Both the position numbers and the translations under genes were made by a program. The notes under the pieces are model-generated. The model was not told the origin of the DNA. It made no database searches and saw nothing but the letters and a program-made list of their open reading frames with translations. A stretch of 64,000 nt of DNA, taken from the NCBI GenBank assembly GCA_934045905.1, contig OW203763.1, positions 24,231,108-24,295,107 of the forward strand. The letters run 5' to 3'. This DNA comes from Leuctra nigra. Its lineage: Eukaryota > Arthropoda > Insecta > Plecoptera > Leuctridae. How positions within the stretch are numbered: the stretch's first letter is position 1; every line of letters starts with the position of its first letter. Of this stretch, positions 1-11,767 are shown one piece after another.

Positions 1-1210
1 ATATTGCCATGACTTCTAATGCCTTCATTAAGACACAATAGGTCCGTTCGCCAGCGCAGATAGCTAAGCCAATAGAGATAACAAGAATAATAGAAAGGCC
101 AACTTCTTTGAATGTTCTGATTTCTTGATATGTAACATGCACTACGGGTTTAATATGAAGTATATAATAAACAAACTTTAATTGGTTTGAACAAAAAGTT
201 GAGTAAATTGATGAAGGCGTTCATGCATTGACGCAGGTTCTTTTTATGTAATATGCTAAACCTATTTTTTTTATATCTCCAATGATATTATTTTTACTTT
301 TATATCAATAAAATTGCATTAAAATATAAGAAGTTAATTTAGTGAATTACGTTAAATATTTTATGAAATTTCAACAATCACAAGAATGTGCTTTTGAGTA
401 AGAATAAAGTTCTTGCGTTTGGGCTGATTGCTCTAATACTCCAACAGCTTGCGCCTATACTCGTACTTCAATATAAGTAGCGATACTGATGATGAGATAA
501 TTATATCTTATAATGTTATGGAATCACATAAATTAACGAAATGCAGCAAGAAAATCAGTTCGCAGCTTAGATAGTACAAACACAAGTACCAGCATTGAGT
601 CTCATAACACACTAGTGGCAACACAATTAGTAGCTCATAACTATAGCTGCATATTGCTAATACGGATCTAGGTACTCCGGCTGTACCTAGCAGGTCTAGT
701 CTTCGACTAGCAGTGCAATTCTGTTCCATTACCGAAGTCATAGCCTGCGTAATTATTCTATGCGAACCCTGATTACAGAGCTAACTGTGCACATGTTACT
801 GTAGAGCAGCAAACAAACTACTCCGGCACATGGCGTTCCAATCATCTAGGAAGTAATAGAAAAGAAAGGTCACTGGTGACATCTATCTGCTGTTCCTGGA
901 CGAAGCACACTGGCGGATGTAATTGTTTTCACGCGCTCATTGCTGGACGGGTTGTTGCAGTTCCCCTGTGCAGAGTTAGACGCTTCACTTGATGTCTCGA
1001 GATGGCTGGCCAGTGGGAGTGATTTGCAATCAGATCTCTTGCCAATTCAATTCTTTGTGAAATAGGCCATGTAGACAACCGAACCTAACCTTTAACACGC
1101 GTACGTACGCAGTCTAATTTCATATACAATTAAATTTGTAGCAGATATTGATGAGAATTTGTTTGAAACTACTTGAGGACACACTCAGTGCAAAGCAGGA
1201 TTCACACGTT
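1..1210. other. AT-rich non-coding sequence
   Basis: Unique-looking AT-rich DNA, presumably upstream or 5' intron of AGBL4. I see no coding signal, RNA gene or long repeat. Confidence 0.5.
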
Positions 1211-1375
1211 CACTTGGCAAAAGAAAAATTGGTCGGTGAGCAAATTTGAAAGACTGTTGGTTAGGATTCATGGTGTTGTCAATGAAATGAGAGTTCACTA
1301 TAGAGTGAGACAAGGATCTAACATTTTTCAGTAAATCAGATTTATTGAGCGAACATTTTTTTGTTTTGCCGAGTG
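1211..1375. mobile_element. Small MITE, family X copy 1
   Basis: The ends are inverted: CACTTGGCAAAAGAAAAA on the left, and CACTCGGCAAAACAAAAA as the reverse complement of the right end. The interior has GTTGTCAATGAAATGAGAGT, related to the interiors of the copies at 48616-48814 and 61703-61931. No clear target duplication is seen. Confidence 0.55.
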
Positions 1376-4300
1376 TACCTTTCCAATCTTCCTTCATACG
1401 ATCGTACATGTGCAATATTCCAAATGAACATTTCATTGTATCCTGATGCATCTCCAGTTTACACGGCCGTTTACAGACTTCGATCTGGAGGTTTAGAAGA
1501 ATTTGTACGCTTTATGCAGTCTAGTGCAGCGTTCGAACCTCCATCATAGTTGCATAGACCATTTGCCTTGACGCTTGCACGCGATTTGTGTTTGTTGCTC
1601 TCGATCCGTAGAAGATGCTTTATGTATCACAATCAAAAGAGACTATAACATTACAATTGAAGTTAAACCTCCGCTCGAATTGCCTCGAAAACATGGATTT
1701 CGTTAATAAAGCATTTGGCACCGCATCAAACTCGAGTCCACCAAGGGTAATTATTTTGATCGATGACTGTGCGCATCGCAATGATATGGGCTCACTTGGC
1801 ATCACATTGGCTTTTAGGAACGGCCAGAAAGAGGATAGACTGTCTTGCACCTAATTTAGTGCAGTTTTTCTCTCCCTCCCAACTCGCTCACTCCCTCTGT
1901 GTGATTGGTATCCAAGATCCACGAACATATTTTTAAGGGAAGATGGAATTGCAGAGCGGTTCAGTTCTCGACAGTCACGAGGTGATTATCGGGATAAGAA
2001 GATTGAGGAATTTATAACCAAGCGGGAAGACACCCCAGAGTTGCCTCTTCGAGGTGGTGTTTTGCAGCGTGAATATAAGGCCAATCTACGACGGAATAAA
2101 AGAAAGTCTTGAAATCGAAGCAAAAAGAGCGAAGAGGAGACGGAATAAGGTGGGACGTACACCGAACGCATAAAAACAGATTACGTTGATTGGTTGATTG
2201 GAGGAGTTCGTCTGAAAAACGTGTTTTTATCTGAACTAACTTCAGTTGCCATGGTTTTAACGAGTACACCGAACACTCGAGTACTTAAAAACCTATCACA
2301 TTGCGCTCGGTTCCGTTTCTTTGTCCTCCTCCATGTGAACCATCGTTAACGAGCAGTAAAACTAGAATTACGTAAACAAGGTTTAGTAGGATTTAGCGTC
2401 AGTGGGATATTTTATTGTCTTCGGTGTGCGTCCTGCCGAAACAGACGATTCTCCACCGTATTTATCCCCGCAAATGAATTTTATTTCGATAAAGAGCGAG
2501 CCAAGCTGAGCGGGTGTGATATTGATTGATTGATGGCCGATTGGTTGGGATTGATAGGTGTAAAAATAAACATTGTTGTACTGTGGGGAGTGGAAGTTAG
2601 TTCAGAACAAGTTCGATTACAATCGATATAATAAGGTAGCAGCCATCGCGATGCCAGAGAGGAAAAGCTCGCCTCTTTCACGAACTCACGACGAAGGAAT
2701 TGACAGCGTGGAAGAATGAGGAAGAGGATTACGTTTGGCTCGTTAACGAGAAATAAGTAATAACTATTCGTTAAAGTTAAATGATCACAAGGTATTTAAG
2801 TGGTGATTTGAGCGAGGAGCCGAGTAACGAAGTCACTCATGTCTCTTTCGTCTAGCGACAAAACTCGAGACGCGGAATCTCATGATAATGACCACCTTCC
2901 GGGCCTCGCGGAAAGTGTATTACTTTTAAACAAGAAAAGTTAAAACAGGGCATTACAAGTAGAAAAGGTACTATAAAGGCCCATCACCTTAATTAGAATT
3001 GCTGTTATTCTAAGTCTTAAAGCTGGCATATTTTGTGCGTATAAAGAGAAAATCTCGTCCGTTCGCTGAGCGAACGCTGCACAGATGAAAGGCTTCACGT
3101 GTAACTTTCGGCACTCGAACAATCGGGTGCCTCCATTATTTGTTTTCAGGGAGTTGTGTTGTTACTCTAACGAAGTAGCATCCAAACTCCAACAGTCTGA
3201 TTTCGAGAGCAAATAGTGGCTGTGTTCCATTACGATGCTCCTCTTCACTCCTAAGAAAAGCTTAATCAAGTTAATCTTTCTTCGAAGACCAGTCAACTGA
3301 CAAACTACGTAACACGCTTGATTACCTCGAATAATGAGACGGTTTTTATCTTTATGGTATAAATAGTCTAATCCATTCTTGTGTATTGGCGTGGATGAGC
3401 CTCCACAGTGAATTACTCAACATCATTACCCCTTTTATATCCTGTTCATATCATTTTCATCTCTCTAATAAAAACCCACGCACTCCGCGTTGTGTATTTA
3501 CGTCAATTAGCCAGTTTTGAGCCTCCTGCCTGAACGAACAGATCGTGGGAAGGGGGGAAACGAGTGTGAAAAAAGTGAGAGGGATGGGTCAGACTTTGTT
3601 CTTATCACGTTCTCCAAAAGTCGGGAAATTGGGTACCGTCTTCAAACCAGAAGGGAGCTAGACAACTCGAGTGGGAGAGAGTGATAAAGAGAAAGCGCAG
3701 CGCGTGGGTATGCGTACGAGTGGAATGGGATAGGGGGGGGGGGGGGGACAGAGACGCGAAAGTTTCTCTTGCTCTCTACTTCGTTCTCCCGGTCTAGTTG
3801 GGTCGATCTTGGTTTTTGTATTGCACAAAGGAGTTCGCATCTTCGTTTATTGAATCAGCACGCAGAGTTGGTCTGACTAGAGGGACTGGTTGTGTGGATG
3901 TGTGTGTGTGAGTGAGAGCGCCGGAGGCTGAGGACGTGATGAGATGGACCAGTCTTGCTCGGCAATCAGCCCGATGACCTCCGTCTCCGTCTCCGCAGGT
4001 CGCACACGCGTCTGCACGACGACAACAACAACTCTTCGCGGATTCTTAGAAACGCAGCGCCACGTGGCTGTTAGAAAACCCATCGTCTGTGCTAGATTGT
4101 AGACAATTACGCGTGCGGTAAGCTAGTCTGAATGGCAAATGTCAAAACCCTTCCGAACACGACTCGTGGCGAATATGAAAAGCCTAGACACACGTGTTCC
4201 TGTCGCCTTTGTCTCGGATAATGATCGCCGGCGTGGAGAGTGGAGCCGAGGAGCCCGGAGAGAATCGCAACTCCCAGCGCCCAGCTCCCAGCTCCCAGCT

Positions 4301-5033
4301 CCCAGTCGAACATTGCGCCATGCTCGAAATGGGAAAAACAGAACAATTATAAACTCGTATTGCATTGTGAATGCTGTACGCTTTTATTCTGTCATTAGTG
4401 GCAATTGTTTGATGCATTGATGATATCTAACAACGTTATATTCTCTATAACGCTATTCTACATGATTGAATTGAAACTGACGTTGCAAGTTGTAATTGAT
4501 TGCACCCTCGTCGGAATGAAATACTGGGTATTACACATAGTTTACGTTACGATATACATCACAGTTATGGTTTCGCCCCTTCAAAGGAATGGCTACGTTA
4601 TTCATTTCACGTTCATTTCAATCCATTTATAGGCCAAATAGTATTTGCTTTCAACTACAAATTAGCGGTTGTCATGTCCCAAGCCATCGTTCATATTATA
4701 ATAGAGCAGTGTATTAGACAATGCTACACCCACTGGTAATTTAATGCAGGCTATATGAGAGTCGAAGTCAAGGAATGGAAATACAGCAGCTTTCTTACCC
4801 CGACTTTATCTCAGCCAGTGTCACACTAAAACTTCTTCTTATCTTCCCTCCTTTCTCGCAACTTCAAACATTTCTGTTTGTTTCTTATCTTCAGTAGATT
4901 ACGTATTTCTTTTACTTTCTCTTTAGATTTTTTCTCTTGTTGTAACTCCAGAGTGTTCGGGTGCCTTAAGATGTCAGAGTGCTGCCTTTCAAGTAACATA
5001 TCAGGCGAGTTACATCCACAGTGTTGCCCGGGG

Positions 5034-5035
<2 letters not shown>
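1376..5035. other. Non-coding, mixed composition; G run and CCCAGCT repeats
   Basis: No gene is recognised. The stretch holds a run of 15 G at 3733-3747 and four to five copies of a CCCAGCT-like heptamer at 4268-4305. GC content rises across 3880-4330. That segment could be a promoter or 5' exon region of AGBL4, but I see no family match or convincing start exon. Confidence 0.4.

Positions 5036-5078
<43 letters not shown>
5036..5078. repeat. (CA)n microsatellite
   Basis: An uninterrupted CA dinucleotide run of about 21 units. Confidence 0.98.
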
Positions 5079-5080
<2 letters not shown>

Positions 5081-5439
5081 AGGAACAGCAGAAAAACCCG
5101 TCGCCAACCACTTTGCCCTGCGATCTGTCTTTGGTAAACCATGTCACAGAGTTCCCCTGTCGGCCCTCCAATGTTGTCGCGCTCTTTAATTTCAACTTAT
5201 AACCCGCACCCTTCAATCAATCATGGCGGGAAGTTAGTGGGGCGCGACGACTGTTCGACACTTCGACACTTGCCGCCGGAGCTAAGGTGCCGCAGCATCT
5301 TAGCATTGCCGATCATCGGCCCCTCGTGCAGATTCATAGATTATATCGGCTAAAGATATACTGAAATCGTTGATTTTTCAACACGTGAAATTTATCGCCT
5401 CGAGACGTGTCTCCAACACAAACAGTTCTGATTGATTAC

Positions 5440-5761
5440 CTTCTTGCTTCCCAGGCCTTGCAACTCTTCGGCCTTCTTGCTTCCCAGGCCTTGCAACTCT
5501 TCTTGCTTCCCAGGCCTTGCAACTCTTCGGCCTTCTTGCTTCCCAGGCCTTGCAACTCTTCTTGCTTCTCAGGCCTTGCAACTCTTTTTGCTTCCCAGGC
5601 CTTGCAACTCTTCGGCCTTCTTGCTTCCCAGGCCTTGCAACTCTTCTTGCTTCCCAGGCCTTGCAACTCTTCGGCCTTCTTGCTTCCCAGGCCTTGCAAC
5701 TCTTCTTGCTTCTCAGGCCTTGCAACTCTTTTTGCTTCCCAGGCCTTGCAACTCTTCGGCC
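5440..5761. repeat. 26/33-bp minisatellite
   Basis: The core TTGCTTCCCAGGCCTTGCAA plus CTCTT repeats about 11 times, with or without a 7-base CGGCCTT insertion, giving 26- and 33-bp units. A second-order duplication is visible (a block with the TTCTCAGG variant occurs twice). No unit contains a stop in several frames on both strands, so long artificial open frames run through it. Confidence 0.92.
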
Positions 5762-6299
5762 GCGACTCAAAAGCCTGGAATGCTGACGATTATTTGCGAA
5801 TGCGTGTCTAGGCAAGCGAGCTCAATAAGCAATTTGGCACGGAAATTGATTTTACTGTCAATCGATATTATAACACATTCGTGAATTTATTAGTTAGATG
5901 TAATTTGAAATAATTCGGCAGAATTTCACTATTTGGTTTTCACTATATGGCAATGCACTTCCCGACATATTGTTTATTGATGAATAAAAATAATATATTT
6001 AACACTGCTACTATAGGATTGATATCGTATTGGTTGTATCAAATAGGTTTTATTGACCAAAATGTAATTAATGTATGTGTAATGCTTTCACCTTCTGTAT
6101 CGTTAGGGTCCAACAATCACTTATATTGACATTTAGATAAAGAATTGACTCATTATCTTATTAAAATGCTCCAGATGTACTAAATCTTATTCCATTTGTT
6201 GCGTGTAATTTATTTGATTGTGTGTTAGTATGATTGGGTTTCCATTAATTAAAAAAAAAATATATATATATAGAAAGGCAATCTCTAAGATTTGGAGCT
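5762..6299. other. AT-rich non-coding sequence
   Basis: Low-GC sequence with a short A/TA-rich tract near 6250-6272. No gene or element is recognised. Confidence 0.5.
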
Positions 6300-6675
6300 T
6301 TTAACGTTGATTTCTGCAGTGTGAAGTCAATGAAATAATAATTGTACTGCATTTAAATCACTGTTTGAAATTCCGTGTAACTTGCAATTAAATTTGAAAA
6401 TATACCCACATCTGCCACCATTTGTAAAAAAACTAAAATCTTGTCCCATGTTACCATGAGTGTGCCTGAACCTTTTTTCTCAAAATTTATGAGGAACATA
6501 ACACTGTTATAATCATTAGAAATAAAAAAAATGATTTTAAACATTTTGCAATATATAGACCAATGTACTAAAATTTAAGCGATTTGGACTCAAAACGATA
6601 TACGATGCCACGATATTGATCTTTTTAATATTTATCTACAAATCGTTTGTACTTTTGACGTTATAAATTATAACA
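6300..6675 (+). repeat. Dispersed 370-bp repeat, copy 1
   Basis: Aligns by eye along its length with 7510-7890 (shared landmarks: TGATTTCTGCAGTGTGAA, CATCTGCCACCATTTGTAAA, CATTTTGCAATATATAGACC, GACGTTATAAATTAT). Contains the CCCACATCTGCCACCATTTG terminus motif found elsewhere in the window. Confidence 0.85.
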
Positions 6676-7224
6676 ATATCCCTGAAGATGTGGTTATTGC
6701 ACACATAATATTTATCCCACATCTGCCACCATATGTAAATTTCACGAGCATGCAAAATTAGTTTCCGAACACCAAAACATAAATTTCCGGTCAAGTTTGT
6801 CGTAAACACAACAAAGTGAATCTATATCGTGAACGTTACCACTCGCACCGTGTCTCATGGCTGCTTAAGACTCGAGAAGAATATATCGCTTGTCCGTGTG
6901 TGTACGATACACGGCACACGAGCGCGCGACGGAGGCTGAGCCATCATCACTTTTCGACAAAAGCAAAAGTTTTCAATCTCAGTTTAACTTTGCATTCTTC
7001 GACAACAGCGATGGAAGAATTATCTTCCGTATGAAAGGACGCAAAGACTTGACAAAATATTGTATTACATAACTTCTAATAAAGTTATGAAACTGGGAAA
7101 ACGGCAACATGATCGTTGACGGTGAAATATCGGAGTTGGCAGCCCAAGAGCCAGCGAGGGTTGAGGTAATGGTCGAATCATTGGAACTGTCACTGTCTTC
7201 GTCTTCTTGTATACGTAAACCTTG
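6676..7224. other. Non-coding; extra CATCTGCCACCAT motif
   Basis: A further CCCACATCTGCCACCATATG motif lies near 6717. The rest is unrecognised. Short open frames at 6816-7072 have no family resemblance that I can see. Confidence 0.45.
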
Positions 7225-7440
7225 TCAAAGTCGACGGCGAAATCCGACTGATGACCTCTGAGGTCTCTGAGACCTCTGAGTAGGACCAGGGTTCGATTCC
7301 CGTGACCGTCCTTCCTGGACTGAGTAGTTTCGCTCAGTCGAGAGGAAAATATGGGGCAGTCTCCATTCTTCCAATCTCCATTCTTACCTCATTCTTCGTC
7401 ATCATCTATTTATAATCATAATAAGTCATCCGTCTGCATT
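7225..7440 (+). mobile_element. tRNA-derived SINE copy (degenerate head)
   Basis: A good pol III B box, GGGTTCGATTCC, lies near 7289-7301. It is followed by the SINE body: GACCGTCCTTCCTGGACTGA, CTCAGTCGAGAGGAAAAT, then a pyrimidine-rich stretch ending TCATCATCTATTTATAATCA. The same body occurs in the better-preserved minus-strand copy at 46335-46621. Confidence 0.75.
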
Positions 7441-7509
7441 AACATAATTTCAGAAAAGTGTACTAAAATAAAATATCCGAGTTTCTAGATGTTCATAATA
7501 TTCAGATAG

Positions 7510-7890
7510 TACTTTAAAGGTTGATTTTTGCAGTGTGAACTACGTTATATAATAATTGAACTGCATTTAAATCATTGACTTGTAATTTCGTATAACTTGC
7601 AATTAAATTTGAAAATATGTACACATCTGCCACCATTTGTAAATAAAAGCTAAAATATTTACCCATGATACCATGATTGAGTGCCTGAACCTCTCTTTTC
7701 CAAATGTATGATGAACATAACACTGGTTTAATCATTAGAAATATAAAAATTCATTATCTTCAACATTTTGCAATTTATAGACCAATAGTAAAATTTGAGC
7801 GATTTAGACTCATAACAACATGCGATGCCACGATTTTCATCATTTCAATATGTATCTACATATCTTTTGTATTTTCGACGTTATAAATTA
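7510..7890 (+). repeat. Dispersed 370-bp repeat, copy 2
   Basis: Same orientation as 6300-6675, about 1.2 kb downstream. The copies differ by many substitutions and small indels, so the duplication is old. Confidence 0.85.
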
Positions 7891-8301
7891 TGGTTTTCTG
7901 GATGCCATCCAGTGCTGTCAGGAAGTCAAGAAGGGATGTGTGATATGAAAAACATCCGGATTAACAGGACTTGGACCCTGGTCATCTCACCGTCAATCGC
8001 CTACAGTTGGTAGAACTCTTGCACAAGTGTGATATCTTATTCAAGAATATTCAAGAAATTCGAAAACAACATATATTTCATCATTCATACGAGTCTGGTA
8101 AACTCACAGTTCAACTCTTGTTGTTTTTTTTTAGTTAAAATTAAACCAATACTTAATTGCATTGTATCGTTGATATTTTAGTATGTAAATCAAATAATTA
8201 CATTCTTCATAGGTATCTTAAAATGTTACTTACAGAACATTTTCCGTGTTACATTTATCACTGTGATGCTTCCTCGTACTTTCAAAATAGAGCCAGATTT
8301 C

Positions 8302-8352
8302 GTTTATTTTTTTTCTGGGGCTTAACGTCGCACAGTTCTGCAGCGAGGCTAA
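8302..8352 (-). mobile_element. SINE 3'-end fragment
   Basis: CTGGGGCTTAACGTCGCACA and GTTCTGCAGCGAGGCTAA match the 3' end of the SINE at 46335-46621 (CTGGGGCATAACGGCGCACT, GTTCTGCAGCGAGACTAA). The adjacent T run is the reverse of its A tail. Confidence 0.7.
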
Positions 8353-8890
8353 GTTTGTTTGAGTTCTAAATGAAATTGCACCATGTGATAATCGAGTTCC
8401 TTTTGCGTGCACTCCCGTTTGTAATTCTACATCGTTTGATCCAACATACAACATACAACTTGACAACTAATTTAACGGCCACAATGTCGTCCTTTGTTAA
8501 CTGGAATAAAGTCGGCCAGCTCCTGATTCAATTGCTTTTTCACTGCAAGTGCATTCCCTAATTGAATTACTCCATGACCGCGGTTTCCTTGACGTAAGAC
8601 TTAGAACCTAGAAGTAAGAAGCAAGATAATGCTGCATGATATAATGCTCTTGCAACCGGAATGATTCATGTTATAATGCGTTTTATGACAAAACTTATGA
8701 ATTTCAGGAGGAAGTACACATACAACACACATAATAAATTATGTACGTATACTATCATGCATTGAAAACATTTGTCGTAAAAACCGTACAGGATAATGAT
8801 GAAATCCATTACAATCTCCTTATAAAGTGATTTTTTTTAATTACATACGACTCGACAGCTAGGTATTTCATTCAGTGGATTTTAAGATGA
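8353..8890. other. Non-coding sequence
   Basis: AT-rich, no recognised gene or element. Confidence 0.4.
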
Positions 8891-9055
8891 TTTAGAGGTA
8901 ATGGTAATGAAAGGGTAAGAATGTAAGATGGAAAGGAGGAAGTCGTGGTACACTAGTAAGAAATATTAGAAGCGTTACTCTTTTGACTGAAGAAAACAAA
9001 GAAAAAAAGCTCATTTAGGAAGTACGGCCGCGGGAATCGAACCCGGGAATGCAAC
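8891..9055 (-). mobile_element. SINE copy, minus strand
   Basis: GGAAGTCGTGGTACACTAGT belongs to the body. GGCCGCGGGAATCGAACCCG is the reverse complement of a B box with its T stem. It ends just before the (ATT)n tract and the 61-bp array. Confidence 0.65.
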
Positions 9056-9063
9056 TTTTGAAA

Positions 9064-9065
<2 letters not shown>

Positions 9066-9112
<47 letters not shown>

Positions 9113-9113
9113 T
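9066..9113. repeat. (ATT)n microsatellite
   Basis: About 15 ATT units, immediately 5' of an AT-rich stretch that leads into the 61-bp array. Confidence 0.97.
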
Positions 9114-9235
9114 ATTTTCAAAATACCAAAAAAATATACATAAATGTAAATAATGTAAATGAATATATATGAATAATGTAAATACATAAATATTTATATT
9201 ACATAAATTACTATGAGTCGTGTGTGGTGACGTGA

Positions 9236-11644
9236 CTAGTGTCTCAATATTGTGTCTCGTGTCTCCCACTATTGTGTCTAGTGTCTCACACTATTGTGTC
9301 TTGTGTTCTAGACACGTCTTGGTGTCTCAATGTTGTTTCTTGTGTCTCACACTATTGTGTCTTATGTTCTAGACACGTCCTGGTGTCTCAATGTTGTGTC
9401 TCGTGTCTCACACTATTGTGTCGTGTGTTCTAGACACGTCCTGGTGTCTCAATGTTGTGTCTCGTGTCTCACACTATTGTGTCTTGTGTTCTAGACACGT
9501 CCTGGTGTCTCAATGTTGTGTCTCGTGTCTCACACTATTGTGTCTTGTGTTCTAGACACGTCCTAGTGTCTTCATGTTGTGTCTTGTGTCTCACACTATT
9601 GTGTCTTGTGTTCTAGACACGTCCTAGTGTCTCAATGTTGTGTCTCGTGTCTCACACTATTGTGTCTTGTGTTCTAGACACGTCCTGGTGTCTCAATGTT
9701 GTGTCTCGTGTCTCACACTATTGTGTCTTGTGTTCTAGACACGTCCTGGTGTCTCAATGTTGTGTCTCGTGTCTCACACTATTGTGTCTTGTGTTCTAGA
9801 CACGTCCTGGTGTCTCAATGTTATGTCTTGTGTCTCACACTATTGTGTCTTGTGTTCTAGACACGTCCTAGTGTCTCAATGTTGTGCCTCGTGTCTCACA
9901 CTATTGTGTCTTGTGTTCTAGACACGTCCTAGTGTCTTCATGTTGTGTCTTGTGTCTCACACTATTGTGTCTTGTGTTCTAGACACGTCCTAGTGTCTTC
10001 ATGTTGTGTCTTGTGTCTCACACTATTGTGTCTTGTGTTCTAGACACGTCCCGGTGTCTCAATGTTGTGTCTTGTGTCTCACACTATTGTGTCTTGTGTT
10101 CTAGACACGTCCTGGTGTCTCAATGTTGTGTCTCGTGTCTCACACTATTGTGTCTTGTGTTCTAGACACGTCCTGGTGTCTTCATGTTGTGACTTGTGTC
10201 TCACACTATTGTGTCTTGTGTTCTAGAGACGTGGTGTCTCAATGTTGTGTCTCGTGTCTCACACTATTGTGTCTTGTGTCTCACACTATTGTGTCTTGTG
10301 TTCTAGACACGTCCTGGTGTCTTCATGTTGTGACTTGTGTCTCACACTATTGTGTCTTGTGTTCTAGAGACGTGGTGTCTCAATGTTGTCTCGTGTCTCA
10401 CACTATTGTGACTTGTGTCTCACACTATTGTGTCTTGTGTTCTAGACACGTCCTAGTGTCTCAATGTTGTGTCTCGTGTCTCACACTATTGTGTCTTGTG
10501 TTCTAGACACGTCCTAGTGTCTTCATGTTGTGTCTTGTGTCTCACACTATTGTGTCTTGTGTTCTAGACACGTCCTAGTGTCTTCATGTTGTGTCTTGTG
10601 TCTCACACTATTGTGTCTTGTGTTCTAGACACGTCCCGGTGTCTCAATGTTGTGTCTTGTGTCTCACACTATTGTGTCTTGTGTTCTAGACACGTCCTGG
10701 TGTCTCAATGTTGTGTCTCGTGTCTCACACTATTGTGTCTTGTGTTCTAGACACGTCCTGGTGTCTTCATGTTGTGACTTGTGTCTCACACTATTGTGTC
10801 TTGTGTTCTAGAGACGTGGTGTCTCAATGTTGTGTCTCGTGTCTCACACTATTGTGTCTTGTGTCTCACACTATTGTGTCTTGTGTTCTAGACACGTCCT
10901 GGTGTCTTCATGTTGTGACTTGTGTCTCACACTATTGTGTCTTGTGTTCTAGAGACGTGGTGTCTCAATGTTGTCTCGTGTCTCACACTATTGTGACTTG
11001 TGTCTCACACTATTGTGTCTTGTGTTCTAGACACGTCCTGGTGTCTCAATGTTGTGTCTTGTGTCTCACACTATTGTGTCTTGTGTTCTAGACACGTCCT
11101 GGTGTCTCAATGTTGTGTCTTGTGTCTCACACTATTGTGTCTTGTGTTCTAGAGACGTGGTTCTCAATGTTGTGTCTCGTGTCTCACACTATTGTGACTT
11201 GTGTCTCACACTATTGTGTCTTGTGTTCTAGACACGTCCTGGTGTCTCAATGTTGTGTCTTGTGTCTCACACTATTGTGTCTTGTGTTCTAGACACGTCC
11301 TGGTGTCTCAATGTTGTGTCTCGTGTCTCACACTATTGTGTCTTGTGTCTCACACTATTGTATGTGTGTTCTAGACACGTCCTGGTGTCTTCATGTTGTG
11401 ACTTGTGAGTTGTGTCTCACACTATTGTGTCTTGTGTCTCACACTATTGTGTCTTGTGTTCTAGAGACGTGGTGTCTCAATGTTGTGTCTCGTGTCTCAC
11501 ACTATTGTGACTTGTGTCTGACACTACTGTGTATTGTGTTCAAGACACGTCCTGGTGTCTCAATGTTGTGTCTCGTGTCTCACACTATTGTGCCTTGTGT
11601 TCTAGACACGTCCTAGTGTCTCAATGTTGTGTCTTGTGTTCTAG
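9236..11644 (+). repeat. 61-bp minisatellite carrying acceptor-like sites
   Basis: About 39 monomer equivalents of a 61-bp unit built from CACACTATTGTGTCTTGTG, TTCTAGACACGTCCTGG and TGTCTCAATGTTGTGTCTCG. Subtypes have CTTCATG in place of CTCAATG, or TTCTAGAGACGTGG, or truncated units. The last unit supplies the 3' splice site of AGBL4 exon A at 11644. About 35 TTCTAG sites occur in all. A longer register of about 585 bp is superimposed: 9918-10500 resembles 10503-11085. Long open frames over the array come from the repeat and are not genes. Confidence 0.95.
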
Positions 11645-11767
11645 ACAGCGACGACAGTGAGAATGAGGGAGGCCTGGGCAATGTGACGCGAGTGGTGATG
11701 CGGCCCCCGGGTCAGAGCGGCAAAGCAAAGCGCGGCCACCTGTGCTTCGACGCTTCTTTCGAGACGG
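11645..11767 (+). CDS. AGBL4: AGBL4 coding exon A (N-terminal, first visible)
   Basis: The frame reading AGC GAC GAC AGT from 11647 encodes SDDSENEGGLGNVTRVVMRP and then PGQSGKAKRGHLCFDASFET. The last base, G at 11767, begins a split glycine codon (phase 1). The 5' donor at 11768 is GTGAGT. The segment GKAKRGHLCFDASFETG matches the opening of the CCP6 N-terminal domain, and the acidic stretch before it fits the weakly conserved N-terminus. The acceptor is TTCTAG, ending at 11644, preceded by a T-rich tract. This acceptor is the last unit of a 61-bp tandem array. An alternative acceptor, GACAG ending at 11648, would trim four bases. No initiator methionine belongs to this exon in frame, so a short upstream start exon is expected but not identified. 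Confidence 0.88.

Noticed and set aside
5378..5815. Open frames of 130-150 codons on both strands (KSCKAWEARR-like repeats)
   Set aside because: They are translations of a 26/33-bp minisatellite and stay open in several frames at once, so they carry no coding signal.
10123..11616. Plus-strand Cys/Ser-rich open frames
   Set aside because: Translation of the 61-bp array; each frame repeats with the array period and starts or stops at unit variants.
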